Source of the DNA: Sphagnum magellanicum
Lineage: Eukaryota > Streptophyta > Sphagnopsida > Sphagnales > Sphagnaceae
Reading direction: 5' to 3'
Assembly: GCA_021904315.1 (NCBI GenBank)
Contig: CM038908.1
Location: forward strand, 33,160,001-33,224,000
DNA length: 64,000 nucleotides
In this document: in pieces, positions 1 through 11,177 of the stretch
Layout: every line of letters starts with the position of its first letter
Position numbering within the stretch: position 1 is the first letter of the stretch
Notes under the pieces: generated by a model
Told to the model about the DNA's origin: nothing
Databases searched by the model: none
The model's input: the letters and a program-made list of their open reading frames with translations, nothing else
Program-made: the position numbers and the translations under genes

Positions 1-1745
1 GCCGAAGATTGTACCACCTCCACCACCACCACCCCAGATGCTTTGCAGAGAGTTCATGAGATCAGCCACACGGCGGCCAGCAGGGGGGTTGCTGTTGGTG
101 TCTCCCTGCCTGAAGAACAATGTGTGAAGAAGAAGCAGGAGCTGCTGCCGCTGGCGGCCTCCTCCTCACCATCATCATCGTCTTCCTCCATCTGTGATGG
201 CAGGGAGCAGAGCTCTTGCTCCTCTCAGGAGGATACTTGTGGTGATGTCGAAGCACAGTCTGCATACCGTGGGCCACTGGATCAGATGAGCGCTCTGGAG
301 AGCTCACTACCCATCAAGTACAAGCCCTTCTTCTACTCTCTCTCTCTGTCCATCTCTATTTATTTTTCCTCAGAAACACGCACTCTGTCAAGATTGCAGA
401 GCAGCAATTGTATTCAGTATCGAGTTCCAAAGTCCTGCTCCTCCTCACATGTGCCATGTTTCCTTTGTCTTTCACTGTCATATACATTGCTCGACATAAC
501 TCACAAAAAAGTTCTCTAAGAGCATCATGATTCTCTCAGAAGCTGCCAAGGAAAAAACAACTTTCTAGTTCCTTGATTCCTCTTCAGCTTCTTGCATAAC
601 CCCCTCCCTCTGCAATATGTGCCAATCTTTCTTTATTCCTGTTTCATGAGTTGCACAGGAACTCTCTCATCTCCTATATATAATTCCTTGTTGCTGATGC
701 CCCCTCTTTTTTTTGGGTTTCACTCCGACATGATGTTGTCCTTTCTTTGAGCAATGTCTATTGTCTCTTCCATGGCAGAGAGATGGTCTCTTAGATGGCT
801 GTAAGATGTTATTTGCACAGAGACTAAAAGAGATCCTTCCCTTCCTTGTTGCATACCAAAATTACAACTTCCTTCGTTCAGGCCATTGAATATGTAGTCT
901 TTTTTATGGCTTATAGATTACCTTCACCACCTTCAAACCTGACAACTTGCTAGTCCACAGTCATCTTAAGGGTTGGTCTTTAGTTGTGAAGCTGAGCTAA
1001 ATGATAGGTTATAGGCACCTGGAGGAGCCTATCTGTATGTAGTGTTTTGTGGTGCAAAATGGTTCAAAGGAAGGTAGTGTTCTTTGTTCTTTCGACTGTA
1101 CATCTGTAGTGTTTTCTTCTGAGGTGCACTTGTTTCTTTTGGTCTTGAAGAAAAATTCCCTGCTTTTGTCTTCTTGAATGAATTAAGATTGTTCTAGTTA
1201 GGGGATATGGTATAGACATGGAGTGTATTTTTCTTTTGCTGAGTAATGTGAAGAATCAAATTTTGTGTGGTGTTTGGTGAAATGGAGGAATTTGTCTCTG
1301 GTTTAAAGTTGTCCTTATACTTGCAATTCTTGGATTTTGCAGGAGACCTGGGCTGTCAAAATATTTTGGTGGCAAGTCACGGTCATTTTCGTCTCTGGCA
1401 GATGTGTCATCAGTCTCAGATCTGGCGAAACCCAATAATCCATATGCCAAGCGAAGAAGGTTGGGTCTCAACAGTCCTCTTGATCGCCACAGGTCGTATC
1501 CTCCCATTTCCCGGGCATCTGTTGCTGGGATCTCAAAGAAATCTTCCAACAGAAGCAGTACTCTTACAGTTGCCATAAAGCTCGGAAGTCTGGCTGAAGA
1601 AGATAAGGATTATGCTGCTGCTCTTCCAGGTTCTAGGATTTCTGGCACCAGAACCACACCTTCTAGGTCATTCTCTCTCACAGATTTGCCAGTGGTTAGC
1701 AACCCATCATCTCCACCTTCCAGAAGGAGCTTTGCTCAGCCATGA
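1..1745 (+). CDS. OXS3-like (OXIDATIVE STRESS 3-like) protein, 3' part; exons 1-317 and 1343-1745
   Basis: The gene enters from the left edge, so its start lies outside the window. Exon 1 is open from base 1 and ends in ATCAA before GTACAA at 318. The intron ends in TTTTGCAG at 1342, and exon 2 restores the AAG codon and runs to TGA at 1743-1745. The visible product is 239 residues. Low-complexity Ser/Thr runs are followed by the family core across the junction, with GPLDQMSALESSLPIK then RPGLSKYFGGKSRSFSSLAD, and then DLAKPNNPYAKRR. Basic and Ser-rich segments follow, including TPSRSFSLTDL near the end. This order (Ser run, GPL...M..LE..LPIKRG, GKS.SF.SLAD) is what I know from Arabidopsis OXS3 and its paralogues, nuclear proteins linked to heavy-metal and oxidative stress tolerance and to chromatin. 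The molecular activity of the family is unclear. Family call is fairly sure; function is inferred from the family. Confidence 0.8.
318..1342 (+). other. Intron of the OXS3-like gene
   Basis: A 1,025-bp phase-2 intron begins GTACAAG and ends in a T-rich tract plus GCAG. It interrupts the Lys codon inside the conserved LPIK/RPG motif. Pyrimidine-rich stretches are common; I see no gene or repeat inside. Confidence 0.75.
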
Positions 1746-3208
1746 ATCACTCACTGGTTCCCCCAATTGTCCAACTGAAGCTCTAGAAAGTAAAGATAAC
1801 AGAACATGCCCTCACAGGAGGCGCTTTACTACCAGCAGCTTCTTCGAGCTTCATTTGATCATGGAGATTGGCAATGCATCATCACCATCCAAAAGGCATT
1901 TTCCTGGACCTGGTTGTTTCTCGGTGCTGCAATCAGTGCAGAGAATAAAACCAGAGAGATTTCACCAACATGCAATGTGGGTGGTCAGAATTGTAAGCCA
2001 CAAGCACAGGCACGCAGAAAGGTGATTGAGGTTGTGCTTCATTATAATTCTTTCAAGTCGTTGATATGCATCTTTCTATTGGTAGTTGAAGATGCACCCG
2101 CATCCATCATCTTCACAACTTGGTGAATTCAATTAGGACACACAGAAGTAAATGTGGCACACAAACCTTAGGTGTGTCATAAACCCTAGGTGTAGATTGT
2201 TTCTTTTTGCAGTGCAAAGTTATTTTGGAAGTTTGTGCTGGAATATAGACAGGAAAATTTTCCAAATCAATAGGGCAAGTTCAGATTGAGGAACTCATTT
2301 ACAGACACCTCTGCAGAAACACCCCTTTTTCCTCTTTTCTTTTTTCCTTTGTTTTGAAATAGCAAAATAGTGAAATGTGGGGGTGGGCTGGGGCCAGCCC
2401 ACAAAGAGAGTCGCAAATTGCATTTTGATTTTGGTCTGCAAAGATGATAAGAGTGAGAAGCTAGGGACCCTTTTTGCAATCCTATTTGAAGACGACACTT
2501 GTAACATAACGCTCACATTTTGTTTGTGTTCCTGCCAATCAGTTTTGGTTGATTATGAGCCTGGTTTTCTCTATCTATGTCACATGATTGTCTGGATCCT
2601 CAACTCACCTCCCCTCCATTAATGTTCTATTGCGCAATGTGTTTGTTCAGTTGGTCAAATGAACTGTTTTGCAGCCTGTCTTCTTACTGCAAAGACCTGT
2701 GTGCCCATTTTTCTAGTGTAGTCGGAGAGCACTTTACACAGGTCATTTTTCCTTTTGCTGTTCATGGGGCAATTCAAAAGACACAATGCCCACCCAGTGC
2801 AGCCATTCTGTTTTTTGAATTGCCCCACAATTTTGTTCATTTTTTTCTCATGATACCTGGCTGGGTATCATAGGAAAAATGGTGCAGGCCTTTCCACTCA
2901 ATACTCCCAAGGTGGCTGGCTTGAGCAGAATTGGGTCCACACTCCAATAACACCCTAGACATCATAGACTTCAATCTGTTACTTCTATTACAAGAAATCA
3001 CCTTGTCATTATTGTGCAACGAAGATTTCTTGTTACAAGCCAGGGATGGGCAGGTGTTCACCCATTCCATTTTCTTTTGCCATGGAGGATGAGAGGGGTG
3101 GAATAGGTTTGTAACAAGGAACTTGGGTAAGACTATAAGTAGGCATGTGGAAGGGAAAGGTGGGTTTGTATATAGGTATGAAGGCTTTAGTGAGACACAC
3201 ATTAAGGT
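1746..3208. other. 3' flank of the OXS3-like gene; no gene seen
   Basis: The first few hundred bases probably hold the 3' UTR; an AATAAA hexamer lies at 1944-1949. Small open frames on both strands lack codon bias or any recognisable motif. The composition is less AT-rich than the repeat regions further right. Confidence 0.45.
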
Positions 3209-3561
3209 GTCTTTGCACTAAGGTGTACCACCCTTAAATTAAAATTAAAATTTCTAGATTTGAAAAAAAATTGAAATACATAAATGAATTTTTTAAAAAA
3301 AATTGATGTTTTATGTTCATTTATTCAAATGTATCAATCACATATTTGAAGTTGAAAGGACTTATTAATTTTTAAATTATTCTGTAAACCCTCTGACAGT
3401 TTTCTTTTTTATTTTAATGATATCCTTTATGACATTTTAGGATAGCCATAGCTTTGAAAATTAACATTGTAATACATTTCATTAAAAAATGAACTTTTTA
3501 ACACCCATTTCAATCCTTTTGTAAATTGTGACATCCTTTTTATACACCTTAAATCAAAGAC
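3209..3561. mobile_element. MITE-like element, copy 1
   Basis: Imperfect terminal inverted repeats of about 19 bp, GTCTTTGCACTAAGGTGTA at the left and the complement of GTCTTTGATTTAAGGTGTA at the right, bound a 353-bp AT-rich segment without coding capacity. A second copy at 42817-43273 shares the termini and several internal stretches in the same order, such as TTATTCAAATG.ATCAAT, ACAT.TTAGGATAG.CATA and TTTTGTAAATTG. Two related copies plus inverted ends argue for a non-autonomous DNA element. No target duplication could be fixed. Confidence 0.6.
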
Positions 3562-4986
3562 GGCCATCGTCATTTATATTATACAAATTTAGTGTATTGT
3601 ACCATCTGAATTTGCTTTGCCATTTTGCATAAAATTACCGTGGTAACAAGGAACCCATCCACCACATCTGAGCCCTAAGCCCCCCTCCTACAAGGATATA
3701 AATTAGTGTTGTGCGTGTATAGTAAGGAATGTGAACAGGACCGTTCTGGGAATGTAATCAAGTGGGCTCGCTACAAAGTGGGTTCAAACATGGGATCCAG
3801 ATTCCTTAGAACTAGGACCACCATGGTTGAGGTCTTTCATTACACAGAAGGTGCCATCCTCTCTTGTGCTTGTACAACACTGGTATAAATCCTCAAATGA
3901 TTAGGCATTGGCCTTTCAGGATTGTACAAATACAACAACGCAAATGAAGACATCTTAGGTCACCACTTGGTATTGGACCATTAAGTTACCATTGAGTGAA
4001 GAATGCCCGCAAGACTTTATTAAAGAAAATTCCTTTTCCCTAAGAGGAACATTGTTATGGGAAGAAACAATCTGTGCAACACTTTATTAAAGAAAATTTC
4101 TAGCCAGAATGGAAAAGGGAGCAACATTGTTAGGGGATGTAGATGGTTTACGACACACAGTCCAAGCATATGTTTAACCAATAGGAGTCACTTAGGGGTT
4201 GGTACAAAAGAGGGTCCAAACAAGGTCCAAACAAATCACGGAAATGGTTCAAGATATTTACAAGTCCTCAAAGTGTGTACAACCGCACATGGATCAGATG
4301 GTTTTCATGGCATAAACAACACTTACAAGAAGGAATCTTAGGTCATCACATGGTGTGCAATATTTTAATCCTTGAACTCGGTGCCAATATTTTGGAGCTG
4401 CTCCCGCATTTTCCATTAAAAGAAGAAGCAAAATTTCAAAAGGTTGGGGTTCTACATTTTCTTCCTTATTTCAAAACATCCCAGTCAGTGTTTTGTTTTG
4501 TAAAATTTTGTCTTATTTTGACCCCAAAAGAAAGTGGGGAATTTTGTGTTTTCCTTGTGCAAATTTGATTAATTTTGCTATATTTTTATAAAACTGAAAA
4601 TAAAAAACCCTGAACCTGATCCCAATAGAGTGCATCTGTAGGAACAAGATGACATAAAATCTGGCAAACTTTATTTCAAGAGGACTCCCCCAAGAAGGAA
4701 GAAATGGAAAGGAAAACCGAAAGTGCTTAAGTACTAACTCAACAAGGCATCACAAACACGCTGGCCCTGCCAATAGATAAGATGTTGTATATCTACCTGC
4801 TGTGTCCACAGTCTGAACACCAAAAAAATCTGTTTCAATCTAAAAAGTCTAAACACTTTCACCAAAGAAACCAGTTCCCCTAATGTGAAACTGGTTCCAA
4901 TGAGGTAAAACTTCCAAAAGGTTGGATCGAATGTAAAGTTGGATCCAACTTTTGGATAAAAAGTGTAAGGTAAAGTCCCAATGTTT
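3562..4986. other. Gene-free stretch with a short tandem duplication
   Basis: A ~67-bp unit is repeated at about 4009-4070 and 4076-4137; both copies hold ACTTTATTAAAGAAAATT and later AACATTGTTA. Another pair of related phrases, ATCTTAGGTCACCAC near 3950 and ATCTTAGGTCATCAC near 4335, suggests further partial duplication. A run of 12 G occurs at 4987-4998. No gene is recognised. Confidence 0.5.
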
Positions 4987-4998
4987 GGGGGGGGGGGG

Positions 4999-5300
4999 TT
5001 CCCAAAATAACGGACTTCGCATGAGATAGTTCTGCGGTCGTTCAGTTTAGCCCCTCATTTTGGAAATATCCCCCGCCCCTGGCCATTATCCATCCTGAAG
5101 CAAGAGGTGAATGTTATCTTAAACCTAAAAGTACATAGCTCTCGCGAGGGGTAGGAGGGCAAGGGTTGTTACACCTGCTCCTTAAGAATGCCAAGGAGCT
5201 TATGCCTACAAGTAGACATAATTTCTGTCCCATTATTAAGAAATAGGTGCAAGATCCCTCCTCTTTTGTGGAAGGGATGTACCTATTAGCTTTTGAATAA
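4999..5300. repeat. Diverged relative of the 48.6-50.0 kb fold-back arm
   Basis: From CCCAAAATAACGGACTTCGC through CATTTTGGAAATATCCCCCG and on to the repeated 'CTTATGCCTACAAGTAG..ATAATTTC' phrase, this stretch follows the order of the left arm at about 48685-48960. Identity is clearly lower than between the two arms themselves. No inverted partner is seen nearby, so this looks like a one-armed relic. Confidence 0.5.
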
Positions 5301-6518
5301 TGGAGTACTAAAGGCCATGCTATGTCTACATGATTATTATTACAAGACAAGCACAAAGGACCCAAGCAAAATATATTATTCAACCACGTACCCATATGCA
5401 ACCACATACTTATGTCGAGTGAAAGCATGGTAAAACAAACCATTCTATTACCTTGGCAATCTACTTGTTAAGCTAAGAAGAAATAAGACTAAAACACATC
5501 ATAAAATTATTATATATTTAATATTTTTACTTAACTGACAAAAAGTAAAATATTTTTTCATTATTATAAATTAATTTTTTTAATTTTATGTTGTAAAAGT
5601 AAGTTTTAATTAGACTTTTCTAAATGTAAGTAGCTTTTGAAGCTTATTTTTTGCAATGTAACATTTGTTTCAAGTACATGTCAAATATATTCTATCAAAG
5701 AAAAAATAAGATTTATTTATTTTCCTTCTTTTAAATATACAATGATCTTTATGTTATAACTTCACACAAATCTATTTCATTAAATTTTCTAATGAAAAAA
5801 TACTTTTGAACACCATATTGGCCAATGAAATTCAAAAGTACTAGTTCCTTACTTTAATTATTCCAAAGTTTCTCAATTTTTTTATTTAATTTAATACAAA
5901 CCCAATGGAAAGCACCATGGTTTCAAAATGAAACTTAAGTAAAAATTGAATCTACTTTCTTGTGTTTTCATGAAAAACTATCTCTTTTTTAACTTGATAT
6001 TTTTTCATTAACTTTTATTGTATAAAATACCATGCTTTTGCCCTTTCATAATATAAATCCAAAGAAAGTGGCAACAAACTAATGTTCTGAACATGTTCCT
6101 ATAAATTAACCTACACAATTAGCTAAGTTTGAAAATAATAATTAAACTTGGCAATGCAAACCAGGTGTGTTTACGCAATCATGTTTACATCAGCATGATT
6201 ACATTAACATTGTCCTTCATACCCAACACTATCTAATTTCATACTTGGAAGTTCCTCCCTTGTTGTTTGAATTGAGAGACTTGAATTAAAGAATGAAAAA
6301 GTGCGTGTGCACAAGATGTTTACATTACATGTAGCAAACTAATAATTACACTACTACAAGCACCATTGCTAGCTATTTGGTCAATGAACATCAACTTGTA
6401 GTGTAGTACTCAATACGTGGGCTAATAGCTACAACGAGTGTTTTAGCTTTAGAATAATCATCACAAGGACATCATCATGAATTCTAACAAATTAATCCTA
6501 TTTTTCAAAGACCATGTT
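5301..6518. other. AT-rich stretch without a gene
   Basis: Nothing coding is visible. A small inverted pair, ACTACTACAAG near 6350 and CTTGTAGTGTAGT near 6396, could form a hairpin. The 3' LTR of the adjoining copia element may lie here, but no second LTR was found to prove it. Confidence 0.35.
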
Positions 6519-8000
6519 TCATGTTACTATGGCAATCAAAGTTGTTAATCTAGTGAACTTTTCTTGACCTAAGGGTTTTGTCAAAATGTTTGCTAATTGT
6601 TCATTTGATGGAACATGAACAAAATCAATTTCACCAATTTGTATTTTTTCACGCACAAATGGTAGTGCACTTTGATGTATTTTGTGTGTGTGGTACATTG
6701 GGTTTTTGGCCTTCTTGATACTAGACTAATTGTCATAGCAAAACTTTTGTTTTTCTCCAAACCTGAGTTCAACCATCAAACCTTTCAACCATGTTGTTAA
6801 CTTTGCACCTTTTATAAGTGATATGTATTTTTCTTTAATTGAAGAAAGCAAGATAGTTTGTTGTTTAGTTGACCATGTTACCAATCCTAAGTTAATTTGA
6901 AAAAGTAACTAGTGGTTGACTTTCGAATTTCTCTGTCATTAGCCTAGTCATCACCCATATATCCAATGAGGTTGTTGTCTTCCCCCTTTCTATACAATAT
7001 TCCAAAATTCATTGTTTTTTTGACATAGTGCAAGATATGGTAAGTTCAATATGGGGTACCTAAGGTTCACTCATGTACCTACTAACCACCCCTACAACAT
7101 AAACAACATCTAGGCAAGTAATTGTTAAATGAATAAGCTTCTTCACTAATTGCCTACAATTAGTAGGATCAACAATGTCTATTTCCATCTCTTTTGAAAG
7201 TCGGAGACCTTCGATTATTAAAATGTGATAAGGCTTATAATTGGAAATCTTGAATTGTTTAAGAACTTCCATGGAATATTCTTGTTGAATGATAAGTATG
7301 CCTATGTTTTCTAGGTAGACAAATTGAACTCCAAGATATTTTGGAATTCTACCAAGATTAATGATCTCAAATATATGTTTTAATTGTTCTTTGATGCGAA
7401 CAATTTTTAATGAATGGTTTCCAATGATCAAAAAATCATCAACATAAAGTATTAAAATGATAATTTTACCATCTTATTTCTTGTAGTAAAAGTTGTGATT
7501 ATTGTCACTCTTGTTTAGTTTCTTTTTGAAAATAGGGGTTAGTTTTCTCATACTAAGCCTAAGGGGCTTGCTTCAAACCATAGAGGGTTTTTCAATTGAC
7601 ACACCTTCCCATCTTTTTCTTGCACTTGAAATCCTTGTGGTTAGATCATGTACACCTTTTTGTTCAAGTCCCCATTCAAAAAAATTGTTTTGACATCCAT
7701 GTGAATGATTCCCTAGTTCTCATGAGTTGCTACAACAACAATGGCTTGGATTGTACTCCATTTTACAATAGGTGCAAAAATCTTTTGGAAATTTATGCCT
7801 TGTAGTTCAAACCCTTTTGCCACCAAGTGTGGCTTCAATCTATATTTTTTCCTTCTATCCCTAATTTAATTTTAAATATCCATTTTGTTATGATTGGTTT
7901 CTTATTCAATGGCAAGTGCACAAGAATCCAAGTTTGATTGTTGGAAATGAATTCCATTTCCTATTCCATAACATTCATTCAACCTTTATGTTATGCAACT
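6519..8000 (-). pseudogene. copia reverse transcriptase / RNase H, broken
   Basis: Reading the minus strand from about 8000 gives the RT start (NTWILV, then KKPITTKWIFK), followed by YRLKARLVAKGF, HMDVKTIFLNGDL and YMIQPQGF. The catalytic YVDD sits on the complement of 7435-7446, followed by an open stretch to about 7060 with LGRIPKYLGVQF and IGILIIQQEYSMEVLKQF. RNase H pieces (GILYRKGEDNNLIGYMGDD) follow in another frame. Several frameshifts and stops rule out a functional product. In this family the enzyme copies element RNA into DNA and RNase H removes the template strand. Confidence 0.8.
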
Positions 8001-8631
8001 TTTTGAAAGGTTTTAGGTTCCTTGGGTAGTTTAATAATCCTTACCACAAAGTCATCAAAATGCTTGGGTGGAGTTATGATTCTATTGGACTTGCATTGTT
8101 GGGGTGGTGTTTAAATAGCTAGCAATGCAATTGGTTGCATGACCTGCGAAGAATTTTGATTTCGTGCTTCCATGTCGATACTAGGGAATCTTCTAAGGAT
8201 AGGTTGAACATCATCCTCAATAGGTGTTGAAGATGTCTCTTCTTCAATATAACTTATGACATCTTCTTTCAAAGCTCCTATTTGCATTGGTGTAGTTTCA
8301 TCAATTCTTGAAGTGAAAGGTGTTGATGGATAAAAAGGTTTAAAAAAAATTGGACATCTCTATTGATTATTAATTTCCTAGTTGATGGGTTATAGCATTG
8401 GATCATAACCCCAAAAATGTGGCAATGGGTTATTGAATCCAATTTTTATTTTTTCACAAGGGACATGAACAAATACCTTACATCCAAAAAAATTCAAATG
8501 ACTTTGGTTGGGTTTCATTCTTGAATTATTTTTTTATTGTGTGTCCGTCATTTGTCATTATGGGTGATTAATTGGTGAAGTAATTTGCAATTTTAATTAC
8601 TTCTAACCACAAGTATTTTGAGATTTAATTG

Positions 8632-9518
8632 TCATGTAAAAAACTTTGTGTTTTCTCCATCAAATTCAATTCTCCCACTCCAAAACTCCATTATATTATG
8701 GGGTCCTTGCCATAGTAAATTTCTTTTGTATGCCATGGTTTTCACAAAATTATATGAATGATTGTGACACAAATTCACCGCCAATATCATTCTTAAATGT
8801 TTTGATTGTTTTTCCAATCTTGTTTTCCATAGTAGCTTTGAACAACTTAAATTTGTCCATTGTTTCAAATTTCTTCTTTAAAAATAACACCCAGCTATTT
8901 TTATTGAAATCATCAATGAAAGTGATAAAATAATTGGAGCCAAAAAGTGAAGAAATTGAAAGTAGTTGACAAAGGTTTAAATGCAATACTTGTAATACCT
9001 TTATTGCCTTAGTCATGTTAGCTTTGGAAAATCACTCCTTATGTTGTCCACCCATGAGGCACCTTTTACAAAACTTTTTTATTAGAGGCAACTCTAGAAT
9101 TCCATCTGCAACTCCATAATTTGTTGTGAAATGTAGGTTGTGGAAGTTGTGATACTTCATACTTTTGTGCCAAAGATGCACATATGTAGAAGACAATAAA
9201 AAAATTTCTTGGACTGTTGTTCTACAAGCTTGAGTTTATACAACCCATTTCTTGTATCTCTTCTTCTTATAACTACTATTTAATCTTCGTTTTGGATAAC
9301 AAGGTTTTCTAGTTTCAAAATTGAATAGTATCAACATTGAAGATTAAGTTTAATTTTTTGTCAGCAATTTTTCCTACAGAATGGAGATTTTTTATGAAAC
9401 TTGGCACATACAAAACATATGTTACATTATTTATTTCTCCTCTTAGTAGTTCAAATTGGGCATTGATTTTTGCTTCAACATAATGGTTATGCCCATTGCC
9501 CTTTAATTGACCTAACAT
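8632..9518 (-). pseudogene. copia integrase core and protease/pre-integrase region, broken
   Basis: The complement of 8750-9016 encodes LFGSNYFITFIDDFNKNSWV and later KTIKTFKNDIGGEF, the copia integrase core with the first two catalytic Asp positions recognisable. The complement of 9315-9518 encodes VTYVLYVPSFIKNLHSVGKI, the conserved segment after the copia protease. The pieces lie in different frames and are separated by stops. Confidence 0.75.
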
Positions 9519-9933
9519 TTGAAATACTTACTTCTTTTGTGATTTTGGTTAATGAATTCTTGTTGTTTGTCACATGACGAAAAGCTCCTAAATCAAAATA
9601 CTCTTTTTCTTTTATATGTCTAGAGCCATTAATGATGTTTCAAAAAACTCCATAGACTTCCCAAAAAGTTTGTATTCACTTTCCACATATTTTTCATTAT
9701 GTTGTTTTTAACTGCATTTGTTGATGATAGACACTTCTTCATTGTAGTTATCTTGTTCTTGCACCCCTTCTCGTAATGCTTGGTTTATCACAAAAGTTAC
9801 ATGAATTGTATTTATGTGGTTGACCATCCCAATGTGATATTTTTTCAACTTCAACTCAATTTGCATTTGCATGTGCATGTGCATTGTTTCAAATCCTTTT
9901 TTCAACTAGTTGCAAAAACCACCTTTGTATATT

Positions 9934-10718
9934 TGGGTCAAAATACATAACTAAGAGCCAAAAAGGGCATCGGATGTTAAACATAATAAGTCAAAATCAA
10001 ACATTTATTTTTCAATACCATTTAAAATTATAATAATCATGGCAAGTTATTCATTTTTCCTTCATATGAATTTTGGAATTTAGAGTAAAAATTCATTCGA
10101 TCCAATTTTAAATTTTGGTTTTAATTTAAGATGTTCGAAAATGTACACCTACTACATTAAATGGAGTCAATTTTGCAAAGGACTATCAAAAGGATTCTTA
10201 TAATAAAATAATTTTCATTGAAAAATTTATAAATGATAAGAACATATTAGCCACATTCAAAAAACACTTATATTTTTAAAAATGTGGAATTCTAAAACTT
10301 TAAAAATTCAAAGAATGTTTCAAAATTGCTTTAGAATTTTAGAGCTTCAAGATTCTTTTACCACATATAAATGGGTTATAATGTACATGATGTATGAAGA
10401 AAAGTTATAGCTTAAAGTATAATAAAACTAAAGAATGTGAAATTTTCATTTTTGGTGATGAATTAAAATTTTGATAATTTTCAAGATGAAACATTGAATC
10501 TATAGGGAATTTACACACTTTTAAAAATTCATATTTATTCAATAATGAATAACAAAAAAAATTTGATGCATTGGGGAACACTTAAATATTTTTAAAAACA
10601 AGTTACAGAAAAATTCATTCAAAAATTCATTTGCATATAAAAGTTTTTTTGGGGAAAAAGGACGTGCAATTCTTTTCCAAAGTAACCCCTTTGGCTCCTA
10701 GTTATAGGTTTTGACCCA
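9934..10718. mobile_element. 785-bp non-autonomous TIR element inserted in copia gag
   Basis: The left end, 9934-9967, reads TGGGTCAAAATACATAACTA followed by AGAGCCAAAAAGGG. The right end, 10686-10718, is its inverse with about four mismatches. The interior is AT-rich and non-coding. The copia gag C-terminus stops at the right end and the zinc-knuckle-like region resumes at the left end, as expected for an insertion. No clear target duplication was found. Confidence 0.65.
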
Positions 10719-10759
10719 TTTTTTCATAAAGAAACATGGTTTCATTGTTGTTTTTCTTG

Positions 10760-11020
10760 CCATATGTGAATTCCTTTTCTTATTCCTTTTGAAGAAACTT
10801 ACTAACCAAATTGTCAAATGTGGGAAGTTCATCCTAGCTACTAATGTTCTGCACAAAATTTCATAAGACTAGTAGGTTGTTTAAAATCATCAAAGTGATT
10901 TCAAACTCTTCAACCATTTCTCTTATGCTTGCCATTTGCACCAAAATGTCAATGACTTGTTTAACAAAGTTTGTGATGGTAGAATTTTCCTCCATCTTGA
11001 GAGTATGGAACTTGGTTCTT
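10760..11020 (-). pseudogene. copia gag fragment (UBN2-type)
   Basis: The minus strand reads KMEENSTITNFVKQVIDILV, then ASIREMVEEFEI and, after a stop, ELPTFDNLVSKFLQKE. This matches the usual copia gag pattern 'LKMEEG.SV.EF...V......A.IGE.V' followed by 'LPTFD.L...LLQEE'. It is cut on one side by the TIR element and on the other, about 150 bp away, by the CACTA-like element. Confidence 0.7.
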
Positions 11021-11177
11021 TGGCACCCCAAGTAAATCTTTAGTCTAACACATCAATTTTCACCTAATATTTCTTGTATTGCAATTGTGTTTAATACATG
11101 ACATTCATCATCTACTTGTTCTCTTCATTCTTGATTTTTTTGGTGCAAATGGTGTCTTTATGGAACGACAAAATATT

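Larger units (their letters stand above)
6519..11177 (-). mobile_element. Decayed Ty1/copia retrotransposon (copy 1)
   Basis: The minus strand carries, from right to left, a gag remnant, protease/pre-integrase, integrase, reverse transcriptase and RNase H pieces in the classic copia order. The reading ends at TGA, complement of 6519-6521, just after ANILTKPLGQEKFTRL, the usual copia C-terminal signature. Stops and frameshifts are spread throughout. Two younger elements split it: a TIR element at 9934-10718 inside gag and a CACTA-like element at 11178-12887. Neither LTR could be identified, so outer limits are uncertain, and the N-terminal gag may continue to about 13.2 kb. Confidence 0.8.

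Noticed and set aside
1806-2126. Extra C-terminal exon of the OXS3-like gene
   Set aside because: The TGA at 1743 fits the family's length and no splice site leads to a conserved continuation.
2837-3202. 121-codon minus-strand open frame downstream of the OXS3-like gene
   Set aside because: No motif, no splice context and no homologue that I recognise.
6100-6518. 3' LTR of copia copy 1
   Set aside because: No direct repeat partner was found near 13 kb, so no LTR is claimed.
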